DNA of 64,000 bases. Source: Roseomonas sp. KE0001. GTDB lineage: Bacteria > Pseudomonadota > Alphaproteobacteria > Acetobacterales > Acetobacteraceae. Position numbers and translations under genes: made by a program. Location of the stretch: the NCBI RefSeq assembly GCF_016107285.1, contig NZ_RCVQ01000009.1, forward strand, positions 1-64,000, in the 5' to 3' direction. Below the pieces are notes generated by a model, which was not told the DNA's origin, ran no database searches, and was given only the letters and a program-made list of their open reading frames with translations. Positions 1-8,734 of the stretch are shown one piece after another; the stretch's first letter is position 1, and the number at the start of each line of letters is the position of its first letter.

Positions 1-3
1 TGC

Positions 4-1722
4 TTACTCCTCGGCGAATTGGGCGTCGTGCAATCGTCGATAAAGCCCATCCTGCGTCATCAGCTCAGCATGCCTTCCCTGTGCCGCGATGCCGTGATTG
101 TCCACGACCACAATGCGGTCGGCTTGGCGAATGGTGGCAAGGCGGTGGGCGATCACCAGCGTCGTGCGCCCCATCGACAGTTCAGCCAGGGACTGCTGGA
201 TGGCCCGCTCGGTCTCGGTGTCCAGAGCAGAGGTGGCCTCATCCAGGATCAGGATAGGCGGGTTCTTCAGGAAGATCCGCGCGATCGCCAGGCGCTGCTT
301 CTGCCCTCCCGACAGCTTCACCCCCCGTTCCCCCACCACGGTTTCAAGCCCCAGCGGCAAGCCGGCGATCAACCTGTCCAGCCTGGCCCTTTGCGCGGCC
401 TTCAGGATGTCCTCTTCCGCCGCGTCGAGGCGGCCATAGGCGATGTTCTCCCGAAGCGTCCCGGCGAAGAGAAAGACATCCTGCTGCACGATGCCGATTT
501 GACGGCGCAATGAGCGCAGCGTCATCCGCCGGATATCGATCCCGTCGATGGTGATCCGGCCGGCATCCACGTCGTAGAAGCGGGGCAGGAGAGAACAGAG
601 CGTGGTCTTGCCGGCACCGGAGGGTCCCACGAAGGCGACGGTCTCACCCGCATGGATGGCGAGATCCACCCGATCCAGCACGCGCTTGCCCGCGCCATAG
701 CCGAAGCCGACCTGCTCGTAGCGGATGTCGCCGCGCAGAGGCGGTGCGTCCTGGGCGCCCGGCACGTCCGCGATATCGGGCATGGTGTCCAGCAATTCGG
801 TGTAGCGACGGAAGCCGGCGATACCCTTGGGATAGGTCTCGATGACAGCGCTGATCTTCTCCACCGGCCGAAAGAAGACGCCGACCAGCAGCAGGAACCC
901 GACGAACTCGCCGTTGGAGATGCCCCCCTCGATGACGAAGTAGCTGCCTGCCAGCATGACCACCATCTGCGTCAGCCGCATGCCGAGGTAATTCACCGAC
1001 TGGCTGGCGGCCATGATGCGATAGGCGTCCAGCTTGGTCCGGCGGTAGCGGTCATTGTCCTGCGCGAAGAGAGCGCTCTCATGCTTCTCATTGGCGAAGG
1101 CCTGCACCACGCGGACGCCGCCCACCGCTTCCTCGATGCGCGCATTGAAGGCACCGACACGGCCGAACAACTCGCGCCAGTTCCGTGTCATCCGGGCGCC
1201 GTAATGCGTCGAGCCCCAGGCCACGACGGGGACCACGATGGCGGTCAGCAGGGCCAGCGGAACGTTCACGACGAACATCAGGGCAAAGGCGCCGATGAAG
1301 GTCATCACGGCGATGAACAGATCCTCGGGCCCGTGATGGGCGACCTCGCCGACCTCCTCGAGATCCTTCGTCACCCGCGCGACGAGATGGCCGGTCTTCT
1401 GGTTGTCGTAGAAGCTGAAGGAGAGCTTCTGCAGATGCTCGAACGCCTTCCGCCGCATCTCCGTCTCGATGTTGATGCCAAGGGCATGACCCCAGTAGGT
1501 CACGACCGCCATCAACCCCGTGTTCAGCAGATAGATCAGGAGCAGCCCCGCTGCTGCGAGCAGGATCAGCCCCCAGTCCTGGCTGGGGAGGAGGTTGTCG
1601 ACGAAAGCCTTGACCGCGATCGGAAAGCCCAGTTCCAGCAGGCCTGCCAGCACGGCGCAGGAGAAGTCGAGCAGGAACAGGCGGCGGTGGGGGCGGTAGT
1701 AGGAGAAGAAGCGCCGGAGCAT
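4..1722 (-). CDS. ABC exporter, fused permease-ATPase (MsbA-like)
   Basis: A 572-residue half-transporter that would dimerise in the inner membrane and export a lipid or other hydrophobic substrate using ATP. The N-terminal half carries hydrophobic helices (about residues 15-37, 53-75, 130-165 and 245-280). The C-terminal ATPase has Walker A GPSGAGKT near 366, the Q-loop, the signature LSGGQ near 470, Walker B ILILDE near 490 and the H-loop histidine near 526. Domain order (membrane then ATPase) and length are standard for the MsbA/multidrug half-exporter family. The start is the ATG at 1722, just after a GGATGG-like ribosome site. The substrate cannot be told from sequence, and there is no neighbouring lipid A gene to support the name msbA. 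Confidence 0.9.
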   Translation of the reverse strand: MLRRFFSYYRPHRRLFLLDFSCAVLAGLLELGFPIAVKAFVDNLLPSQDWGLILLAAAGLLLIYLLNTGLMAVVTYWGHALGINIETEMRRKAFEHLQKLSFSFYDNQKTGHLVARVTKDLEEVGEVAHHGPEDLFIAVMTFIGAFALMFVVNVPLALLTAIVVPVVAWGSTHYGARMTRNWRELFGRVGAFNARIEEAVGGVRVVQAFANEKHESALFAQDNDRYRRTKLDAYRIMAASQSVNYLGMRLTQMVVMLAGSYFVIEGGISNGEFVGFLLLVGVFFRPVEKISAVIETYPKGIAGFRRYTELLDTMPDIADVPGAQDAPPLRGDIRYEQVGFGYGAGKRVLDRVDLAIHAGETVAFVGPSGAGKTTLCSLLPRFYDVDAGRITIDGIDIRRMTLRSLRRQIGIVQQDVFLFAGTLRENIAYGRLDAAEEDILKAAQRARLDRLIAGLPLGLETVVGERGVKLSGGQKQRLAIARIFLKNPPILILDEATSALDTETERAIQQSLAELSMGRTTLVIAHRLATIRQADRIVVVDNHGIAAQGRHAELMTQDGLYRRLHDAQFAEE

Positions 1723-1746
1723 GCGGAACCATCCGGGACAGGGAAG

Positions 1747-1824
1747 GCCGGGCAGGGCCCGGCGCCTCTCCTCCTATCCGTGCGCCCGGCGGCCCGGTCA
1801 ACTACCCGCGCCGGCCACCGGGCG
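1747..1824. terminator. Two GC-rich hairpins between hydrolase and ABC exporter
   Basis: Positions 1747-1763 form a perfect 7-bp stem (GCCGGGC/GCCCGGC) with a 3-nt loop. Positions 1783-1794 and 1813-1824 form a second stem of 7 bp, one mismatch and 4 bp. They lie downstream of the metallo-hydrolase stop (1837, minus strand) and upstream of the ABC exporter start. No T-run follows, so termination is an inference from position only. Confidence 0.35.
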
Positions 1825-1836
1825 GGGACTGTGCGG

Positions 1837-2832
1837 TCAGCCCAGCGTGGTGACGTTGATCGGCGCCTGGATCCAGGCGTAGCCTTCATTCTCGCGCACC
1901 ACATGGCCGAGGCCGGGCCAGGGGAAGTGGTAGGAGAGGACCTCATGCCTGTCCTTCGCCAGGCGATCGAGCATGCGGCTGCGACTCTGCGCCGAGAGCT
2001 TGGGGTCGGTATCGAAGGAGAACTCCCAGAGCGGCCGGCGCAGCAGCAGGATGTGGTGGTGCGCCAGGTCGCCCGTGTTCACCAGGGTCTTGTCGCCCGA
2101 GGTGATGGCGTAGCAGTGGTGCCCGAGCGTGTGGCCCGGGGTGAACAGGGCGATGACGCCGGGCGCGACCTCCTTGCCGTCCTGCACCATGATCATGCGG
2201 TCGCGATAGGCGCCGAGGTTCTTCTTGGCGCCATCGATGAAGGGCGTCATGAAGGCCGGGCCGCGCTTGTTCCCGTCATCGGTCCAGTACTTCAGGTCGA
2301 TCTCGCTCAGCGCGACCTGGGCATTGGGGAAGACCCGGTTGCCCGCGGCATCGACCAGGCCCCAGCAATGGTCGCAATGGGCATGAGTCAGCACGACGAG
2401 GTCGATCTGCTCCGGCTGGATGCCGGCGGCCTTCAGGTTGGCCAGCATCCGGCCGGTGGTCGGGCCGAACATCTTGCCGGCCTCGCCCATGCTGTCGCCC
2501 ATGCCGGTGTCGAACAGGATGAGCTGCTTGCCGGTGTTCAGCACCAGGACATTCTGCTCCAGCGTGGCGGCATCCGGCGGCAGGAAGTTGCTTTCCAGAA
2601 GCCCCACGATCTCCGCCGGCGGCGAGGCCGGGAAAGCCGGCTCCGGCTTGCCGAGCGGCAGATAGCCATCGGAGACCACCGTCGCCTCGTAGTCGCCGAA
2701 GGTGAAGCGGTGCCAGGCCGGCGGCAATTCCTTGCGGAATGGCGCGGCGGCCATCGCGCCTTCGGGCAGGAAGGGCAGCGTGGCCAGGCTGGCGGCGGCG
2801 CCGAGCAGGCCGCGTCGGCTCAATGGGATCAT
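1837..2832 (-). CDS. Tat-exported MBL-fold metallo-hydrolase
   Basis: A 331-residue metallo-beta-lactamase-fold hydrolase. The N-terminus has a twin-arginine signal (SRRGLLGAAA, residues 5-14, then a hydrophobic stretch ending in AMAAA near 30), so the enzyme is probably folded in the cytoplasm and exported to the periplasm. The metal site HAHCDH lies at 150-155 (H150, H152, D154, H155), with further ligands in the FTPGHTLGHH and NTGDLAHHH segments. The ATG at 2832 follows GGGGGAGGAA at good spacing; upstream codons in frame are not needed. The family includes lactonases, glyoxalases and beta-lactamases; the substrate is unknown. It is read as a single gene with its own downstream hairpins. 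Confidence 0.88.
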   Translation of the reverse strand: MIPLSRRGLLGAAASLATLPFLPEGAMAAAPFRKELPPAWHRFTFGDYEATVVSDGYLPLGKPEPAFPASPPAEIVGLLESNFLPPDAATLEQNVLVLNTGKQLILFDTGMGDSMGEAGKMFGPTTGRMLANLKAAGIQPEQIDLVVLTHAHCDHCWGLVDAAGNRVFPNAQVALSEIDLKYWTDDGNKRGPAFMTPFIDGAKKNLGAYRDRMIMVQDGKEVAPGVIALFTPGHTLGHHCYAITSGDKTLVNTGDLAHHHILLLRRPLWEFSFDTDPKLSAQSRSRMLDRLAKDRHEVLSYHFPWPGLGHVVRENEGYAWIQAPINVTTLG

Positions 2833-2966
2833 GATTTCCTCCCCCGTCTCGATCTGCGGGTCGTGGCGCCACTTTCGGCGCGAGCGGGAGCGGAGCATGG
2901 TTCCCCTCCCTCTGGCAACGGGCTTCGGCGGCCCCGCAACGCGTCTGAGGGCCTGGGTACCGAAGC

Positions 2967-3683
2967 TCAGGCCGCCGGCTTCGCCCGGTGGAACAGATGC
3001 GTCATCGCCGCGGTCCCCAGCACCGGCACCAGCAGGTTGGCCACCGGCACCAGGGCCAGTCCCGCCAGCGCGCCGCCGAGCGCCAGGATGCGTGGCCGCA
3101 GCCGCCGCCGCGCGGCACGGGCCTCGTCGATCCCGAGCCGCCGCTGTGCCACCCCATCGAACAGCCCGTAGCCGAGGGAGACGGCGGCTGCGGCCCAGAA
3201 CAGCACGACGCCCAGCGGCGGGACGGCCAGGGCCACGGGCAGGATCACCAGGCTGAGGAGCAGGAACTGCGCCGACATCACCAGCCCGGCGCGCACCTGT
3301 GCCGGAAGCGACGCTCCCGCCGGTGGTGGCAGCCCCGGATAGTAGCGCCGCTCGACCGCCTCCGCCGTCTCGTCGAGGAAGAGGCTGGTGATGCCCAGCA
3401 TCACCGGCACGAAGAGCCACACCGCCGCCAGCAGGACCAGCGCGCCGCCGAGTAGGCCGGCCACCGTCGCCAGCCATCCCGTGCCGCCGGCCAGGGCGCC
3501 GACGCCCCAGTCGGCCAGGAAGGCCAGGCCCGCGAAGGCCAGCATGGCGGCGCCCAGCCCCTTCAGCAGGGGACCACGGAAGCCCGGATCGGCGATCTGC
3601 CGCAGCGGCAGGATCAGACTGGCCAGCACGGCCTTCATCGGCGGAGCCTGGGGAGGTGAGGCAGCATCGGGCGGTCCCTTCAT
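2967..3683 (-). CDS. EI24 / CysZ-like integral membrane protein
   Basis: A 238-residue protein with about four long hydrophobic segments (roughly 35-60, 75-100, 135-160 and 190-215) and the loop arrangement of the EI24 (etoposide-induced 2.4) domain family, to which the sulfate permease CysZ belongs. It ends in a short basic tail. Function is not established in alphaproteobacteria, and no cysteine-biosynthesis gene is nearby to support sulfate transport. The start is uncertain: ATG 3683 and ATG 3638 (giving MKAVLASLIL) both lack a clear ribosome site. The shorter form would remove a proline-rich 15-residue leader. Confidence 0.7.
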   Translation of the reverse strand: MKGPPDAASPPQAPPMKAVLASLILPLRQIADPGFRGPLLKGLGAAMLAFAGLAFLADWGVGALAGGTGWLATVAGLLGGALVLLAAVWLFVPVMLGITSLFLDETAEAVERRYYPGLPPPAGASLPAQVRAGLVMSAQFLLLSLVILPVALAVPPLGVVLFWAAAAVSLGYGLFDGVAQRRLGIDEARAARRRLRPRILALGGALAGLALVPVANLLVPVLGTAAMTHLFHRAKPAA

Positions 3684-3760
3684 GCCGGGCCACGAGCGGC
3701 CGGCAGGCCCGCCTTATCTGGTGACGCGCCCCGCCGCGGCGAAGGCCCGCCGGCCCCGCC

Positions 3761-5005
3761 TCAGCCCGGCATCTTGCACTGGCCCTCCGACAGCGGGCGG
3801 GCGGCCTCGTCGGCGGGGCTGGTCTCCACCAGCTTGTAGTAGTCGAACTGGCCCTTGCTCTCCTGTGGCGACTTCACCTCGAAGAGATAGGCGGGGTGAA
3901 GCTTGCGCCCGTCGGAGCGGATGCTGCCCTGGCCGAAGGCGTCGTCATCCGTCGGCATAGCCTTCATGCGGGCGACGGCGGCGCGGCCGGAGGCCTTGGC
4001 CGGCCCCACGCCGAGGTCGGCCACGGCCTTGAGATAATGCAAGGTACCGGCATAGCAGCCGGCATGGATCATATCGATCGGCACGCCGCCCATCCGGGGC
4101 TGCAGCCGCCGGGCCAGGGCGCGGGTCCGGTCGTTGAGGTCCCAGTAGAAGCTCTCGGTCAGCAGCAGGCCCTGGGCCGCCTCCAGCCCGAGGCCGTGCA
4201 CGTCAGGGATCTCCATCAGCAGCGTGGCCAGCTTGGCGCGCCGGGTCACGCCGAATTCCCGCGCCTGCTTGATGCAGTTCACCGTGTCGGCCCCGGCATT
4301 GGCCAGGCCGATCACCTTGGCCCGGCTGGTCTGCGCCTGCACGAGGAAGGAGGAGAAGTCGGTGGTGGCCGGGAAGGGGTAGCGCACGCCGCCCAGCACC
4401 TTGCCGCCGGCCTCCTCGACGAAGCGCGAGGCATCCTTCTGCAACTGGTGGCCGAAGGTATAGTCGGCGGTGATGAAGAACCAGCTGTCGCCTCCGGCCT
4501 TGGTCAGCGCCCCGCCCGTCGTGCGCGCCAGCATGTAGGTGTCGTAGGTCCAGTGGACGGTGTTCGGGCTGCACTGCGCGCCGGTCAGCTCGGTGGAGGC
4601 GGCGCCGGAATTGACGAAGGCCTTGTTCTTCTCCCGCGTGACATTGGACACGGCCAGCGCGACGGAGGACGTCGGCACGTCCATGATCATATCGACCCCG
4701 TCTTGGTCGTACCAGGTGCGGGCGATGTTGGAGCCGACATCGGCGCGGTTCTGGTGATCGGCGCTGAGCACCTCCACCGTGATGCCGGGATGGGCGGCCA
4801 TGAACTCCTCGGCCGCCAGTTTCGTGGCGGCCAGGCTGCCCGGGCCGCCGGTGTCGCGATAGGGGCCGGACATGTCGTTGAGCACGCCGATGCGGATGGT
4901 CCCCGCCCGCCCTTGCGCCCGTGCGGGGCGCAGCATGGAGGGGCCGCCCAGCGGCAGCAGGGCGGTGCCGGCGGCGAGCAGGCTGCGGCGATCGATCAGG
5001 GCCAT
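3761..5005 (-). CDS. ABC transporter substrate-binding protein (Leu/Ile/Val type)
   Basis: A 414-residue periplasmic binding protein of the type I fold used by branched-chain amino acid and amide importers. The N-terminus (MALIDRRSLLAAGTALLPLG) has a Tat-like RRSLLA motif and a signal cleaved around the ARA at 28-30. The first strand IRIGVLNDMSGPY is typical of the family. The ATG at 5005 follows GGAGG with a 9-nt gap. No permease or ATPase gene is adjacent, so it must share a transporter encoded elsewhere. Lying directly downstream of an acyl-CoA ligase and dehydrogenase, it may deliver an organic acid for that pathway, but this is inference from proximity. Confidence 0.86.
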   Translation of the reverse strand: MALIDRRSLLAAGTALLPLGGPSMLRPARAQGRAGTIRIGVLNDMSGPYRDTGGPGSLAATKLAAEEFMAAHPGITVEVLSADHQNRADVGSNIARTWYDQDGVDMIMDVPTSSVALAVSNVTREKNKAFVNSGAASTELTGAQCSPNTVHWTYDTYMLARTTGGALTKAGGDSWFFITADYTFGHQLQKDASRFVEEAGGKVLGGVRYPFPATTDFSSFLVQAQTSRAKVIGLANAGADTVNCIKQAREFGVTRRAKLATLLMEIPDVHGLGLEAAQGLLLTESFYWDLNDRTRALARRLQPRMGGVPIDMIHAGCYAGTLHYLKAVADLGVGPAKASGRAAVARMKAMPTDDDAFGQGSIRSDGRKLHPAYLFEVKSPQESKGQFDYYKLVETSPADEAARPLSEGQCKMPG

Positions 5006-5062
5006 TCTTGTCGTCCTCCTCGGTTTGCCGTCCGGAGTGGCTTCCCCGGTCGGTGCGATGCT

Positions 5063-6697
5063 TCAGGGAGAGGGATTGTCCGCCTCGCGCGCATAGAGCT
5101 CGCGGATGCGCGCCTTCAGCAGCTTGCCCGTGGCGGTGTGCGGCAGCTCCTCAACGATGCGGATCGTCTCCGGGATCCACCAGCGCGCCACGCGGCCCTC
5201 GAAATGCGCCCTGACCGCCTCCGCATCGAGGCTGGCGCCCGGGCGCAGCACGACCACCAGGAGCGGCCGCTCGCCCCAGCGCGCATCCGGCCGGGCGACC
5301 ACCGCGGCCTCCTGCACGGCGGGATGCGCGACGGCGATGTTCTCCAGCGCGATGGAGCTGATCCACTCGCCGCCCGACTTGATGACATCCTTGGTGCGGT
5401 CGACGATACTGACATAGCCATCGGCATCCATGGTCGCGACGTCGCCGGTCTCGAACCAGCCTGCCTCGGCATGGGCGGGGCTCTCCTCCAGCCCGTGATA
5501 GGCCGAGGCCACCCAGGGGCCGCGGGTCATCAACCGGCCGAAGCTGCGGCCATCGCGCGGCACGTCGCGCCCGGCATCGTCGAGGATGCGGAAGCTGGCA
5601 CCGAAGAGAGGGCGGCCCTGCCGGGCGGCCAGATCGAGCCGCGCCGCGGGATCGAGCCCCGCATGCTTCGCCTTGGGCGCGTTGGCCAGGCCCAGGGGGC
5701 TGGTCTCCGTCATGCCCCAGGCGTGCAGCACGGACACGCCCATGGCCTCGAAGCGCTCGATCATCACGCGCGGGCAGGCGGAGCCGCCGATGGCCACCCG
5801 GCGCAGCGCGCCCGGCGTGGCGTCCGTCTCGCGCATCCAGTCCAGGAAGCCCATCCAGACCGTGGGCACGCCGGCCGAGAAGGTGACGCCCTCCGCGGCC
5901 ATCAGCTCGTGCAGGCTGGCGCCGTCAAGCCTCGGGCCGGGCATGACCAGCTTGGCGCCGACCATCGGCGCGGCGAAAGGCAGGCCCCAGGCATTGACGT
6001 GAAACATCGGCACCACCGGCATGGCGACCGATGCCGCGCCGAGGTCGAAGACATCCGGCTGGCAGCAGGCCATGGCGTGCAGCACGCTGGAGCGGTGGCT
6101 GTAGAGGACGCCCTTGGGGGCGCCGGTGGTGCCGGAGGTGTAGCAGAGACCGCAGGCGGAGCGCTCGTCGAGTTCCGGCCAGTCATAGTCCGGCGCCTCC
6201 GCGGCGAGCAGGTCCTCGTAGCAGAGCAGGGGCGGCAGGCCCGCCGGCTGGGGGGGCATATGCGCCTCGTCGGTCAGGACGATCACGGCGCGCACGGCGC
6301 CGAGCCTGCCGGCCAGTCCCTCCAGCAGGGGCAGGAAGGTGAGGTCGGCGCAGAGCACGCCATCCTCTGCATGGCCGATGATGCCGGCGATCTGCTCGGG
6401 GAAGAGGCGGGGGTTGATGGTGTGGCAGACCAGGCCGGCGCCGCCGGCGGCATAATAGAGCTCGAGATGACGGTGGCTGTTCCAGGCCAGCGTGCCGACC
6501 CGGTCCCCGGCCTCCAGGCCCAGCCGCAGCAGGGCGCGGGCCAGGCGCCGGGCGCGCTCGTGCAGGGTGGCGTAGTCGGTGCGGTGGACCGGTCCCTCGA
6601 CGCTGCGGGAGACGATCGCGGTGTCGCCATGATACTCGGCGGCGTGAAGCAGGATGCGGCTGACCAGCAGAGGCACGTCCATCATCAAGGCGCGCAA
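5063..6697 (-). CDS. Fatty-acyl-CoA ligase (AMP-forming, DmdB-like)
   Basis: About 544 residues; activates a carboxylic acid to its acyl-CoA through an acyl-adenylate. The AMP-binding P-loop reads CYTSGTTGAPKGVLYSHRS, followed by HAWGMTETSPLG and the GEWISS and TGKLLK segments containing the C-terminal catalytic lysine. The long-chain/3-methylmercaptopropionate ligase (DmdB) clade has this length and motif spelling. I choose the TTG at 6697 because GGAGGAGAG sits 5 nt ahead; ATG 6685 or 6682 are alternatives, and an ATG-less extension to 6754 lacks a ribosome site. It is followed by a binding protein and preceded, 83 bp upstream, by an acyl-CoA dehydrogenase of DmdC type, suggesting one catabolic unit. 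Confidence 0.88.
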   Translation of the reverse strand: MRALMMDVPLLVSRILLHAAEYHGDTAIVSRSVEGPVHRTDYATLHERARRLARALLRLGLEAGDRVGTLAWNSHRHLELYYAAGGAGLVCHTINPRLFPEQIAGIIGHAEDGVLCADLTFLPLLEGLAGRLGAVRAVIVLTDEAHMPPQPAGLPPLLCYEDLLAAEAPDYDWPELDERSACGLCYTSGTTGAPKGVLYSHRSSVLHAMACCQPDVFDLGAASVAMPVVPMFHVNAWGLPFAAPMVGAKLVMPGPRLDGASLHELMAAEGVTFSAGVPTVWMGFLDWMRETDATPGALRRVAIGGSACPRVMIERFEAMGVSVLHAWGMTETSPLGLANAPKAKHAGLDPAARLDLAARQGRPLFGASFRILDDAGRDVPRDGRSFGRLMTRGPWVASAYHGLEESPAHAEAGWFETGDVATMDADGYVSIVDRTKDVIKSGGEWISSIALENIAVAHPAVQEAAVVARPDARWGERPLLVVVLRPGASLDAEAVRAHFEGRVARWWIPETIRIVEELPHTATGKLLKARIRELYAREADNPSP

Positions 6698-6780
6698 GGC
6701 TTCTCTCCTCCCCAGGGACGGCGGCCTGTTTCCGGCCGTCCGCCTGATAACCAAGGCTCAGCGCAGCACGGCGGTCCGGT

Positions 6781-8553
6781 TCAGAACAGGGCCTCCGGCA
6801 GCGCCATGACCGGCGCGGCCCCTTCCGCCAGGGCGAGGTCGAGGGCCACGCTCTGCGGCAGGATGCGGCGATGGAAGAAGCCGGCGACATCGAGCCAGCG
6901 GCGGTGCCGCTCCTCCCGCGCGCCGGTCCGCAGCGCGGCCAGGGCCATGCGGAGCCACATCCAGCCCAGCGCCACGAGCAGGAACAGGCGGAGATAGTCC
7001 GCCGCGGCCGCCCCGGTCTCGGCGGGGTCCGTGGCGGCACGGCGGCGCAGGCGCTCGGTCGCGCCCTCCAGCCGTGCCAGCGCCGCCGCCAGCGGCGTGG
7101 CGAGGTCGGCCGCCCCGGCCACGGCGGTCGCCTCCTCCAGGCTCTCCCGCACCAGCGCGAAGAACTCCCGCGCTGCGGCGCCGTCCTCCAGCGCCAGCTT
7201 GCGGCCGGCGAGGTCCATGGCCTGCACCCCGTTGGTGCCCTCGTAGATCTGCGCGATGCGGGCGTCGCGCACCAGCTGCTCCATGCCGTGGTCGCGGATG
7301 TAGCCATGCCCGCCGAAGACCTGCTGCGCCAGCACCGTGGCCTCGAAGCCGAGATCGGTGAAGCCGGCCTTGATCACCGGCGTCATGAGCGCGACCAGGC
7401 GATCGGCCCGCGCGCGCGCGGCGGCTTCCGGGTGCCGGGCCGCCGTCTCCATCTGCAGGGCGGTCCAGAGGGCGAGACCACGCGCCGCGCCGGTGAAGGC
7501 GCGGATGGTGAGCAGCATGCGGCGCACGTCGGGATGCACCAGGATCGGCTGCGCCGGGCCGCTCTCCTGGCCCGGCGCGCGTCCCTGCAGGCGCTCCCGC
7601 GCATAGGCCACGGCGCCCTGATAGGCGGCCTCGGCGACGCCCAGTCCCTGGATGCCGACGAAGAGCCGCTCGGCGTTCATCATGGTGAACATGGCCTGCA
7701 GCCCGCGATGCGGCGCGCCGACCAGCCAGGCCGTGGCGCCGTCATAGGACATCGCGCAGGTGGGCGAGCCGTGGATGCCCATCTTCCGCTCCAGCGCGGA
7801 GGGTGCCATGGCGTTGCGCGCGGCGGGCTCGCCGTCCGGCCCGGGCAGGTACTTCGGCACCAGGAAGAGGCTGATGCCGCGCACCCCCGCCGGGGCGTCC
7901 GGCAGCCGGGCCAGCACCATGTGGATGATGTTGGGCGCCAGCTCATGGTCGCCGCCGGTGATGAAGATCTTGCTGCCGGTGAGGCGCCAGCTGCCCTCGG
8001 GCCCCGGCTCGGCGCGGCAGCGCAGCAGGCCGAGATCGGTGCCGGCCTGCGGCTCGGTCAGCACCATGGCGCCGGCCCATTCCCCGGTGATCAGCTTCGG
8101 CAGGTACAGCGCTTTCAGCGCCGGCGATCCGTGCCGCTCCAGCGCCTCGGCCACGCCGCGCGTCAGGCCGGGCAACAGCCCGAAGGCGAAGTTGGCCGAG
8201 GAGACCATCTCGTCCAGCAGGATCTGCGCGATGCGCGGCAGCCCCTGGCCGCCCCATTCCACGGGTTGCGAGAGGCCGCCCCAGCCGCCCTCGGTGAAGG
8301 CCTGGTAGGCGGCGTCGAACCCCCGGGGCATGTGCACGGTCCCGTTCTGCAGCCGGCAGCCCTCCTCGTCGCCGATGCGGTTCAGGGGCGCCAGCACGCC
8401 GGCGGCGAGGCGGCCCGCCTCCGGCAGGATGTCCCGCAGCAGCGGCAGCAGGGGGCCGTCCAGCCCGGGAAGGGCGGCGAGGTGACGTTCCGCCGACAGC
8501 ACCTCATCCAGGAGGGCCAGCATCTCCTCGGTCGGCGGATGATAGGGCGGCAT
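6781..8553 (-). CDS. Acyl-CoA dehydrogenase, large DmdC-like form
   Basis: A 590-residue flavoprotein, longer than the 380-residue classic acyl-CoA dehydrogenases because of a C-terminal extension (about residues 450-590) found in the DmdC / AidB-like class. Visible landmarks are the FAD/substrate segment TEPQAGTDLG, ITGGDH, and the C-terminal FGGHGYIRDHGMEQLVRDARI followed by IYEGTNGVQAMDL. It would introduce an alpha,beta double bond into an acyl-CoA made by the ligase next door. The ATG at 8553 follows GGAGG at 5-nt spacing. True dimethylsulfoniopropionate metabolism is not shown: the hydratase DmdD and the demethylase DmdA are absent here, so the exact acyl chain is unknown. Confidence 0.9.
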   Translation of the reverse strand: MPPYHPPTEEMLALLDEVLSAERHLAALPGLDGPLLPLLRDILPEAGRLAAGVLAPLNRIGDEEGCRLQNGTVHMPRGFDAAYQAFTEGGWGGLSQPVEWGGQGLPRIAQILLDEMVSSANFAFGLLPGLTRGVAEALERHGSPALKALYLPKLITGEWAGAMVLTEPQAGTDLGLLRCRAEPGPEGSWRLTGSKIFITGGDHELAPNIIHMVLARLPDAPAGVRGISLFLVPKYLPGPDGEPAARNAMAPSALERKMGIHGSPTCAMSYDGATAWLVGAPHRGLQAMFTMMNAERLFVGIQGLGVAEAAYQGAVAYARERLQGRAPGQESGPAQPILVHPDVRRMLLTIRAFTGAARGLALWTALQMETAARHPEAAARARADRLVALMTPVIKAGFTDLGFEATVLAQQVFGGHGYIRDHGMEQLVRDARIAQIYEGTNGVQAMDLAGRKLALEDGAAAREFFALVRESLEEATAVAGAADLATPLAAALARLEGATERLRRRAATDPAETGAAAADYLRLFLLVALGWMWLRMALAALRTGAREERHRRWLDVAGFFHRRILPQSVALDLALAEGAAPVMALPEALF

Positions 8554-8734
8554 GCGGTCCTCCGGCGTTCAGGCGGGAGTGGTCGCCGACCCGGCTCCGC
8601 GACGACCTTCGGACCCGTGCCCGGACTCGTCCTGACCGCGGTGTCCTGGACCATGGACCTTTCCCCTGCCCGGAGCAGCGCATGGCCGGACCGGAGAAGT
8701 CAATGGCGGCGATGCGACGGGCCCCGCGCGAGGC

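Noticed and set aside
652-3171. An 839-codon open frame antisense to the ABC exporter and hydrolase
   Set aside because: Arg/Gly/His-rich, no motif, and opposite to two clear genes. The same applies to the other long antisense frames (for example 3896-6997, 6871-8820, 13226-16048 and 58691-61153).
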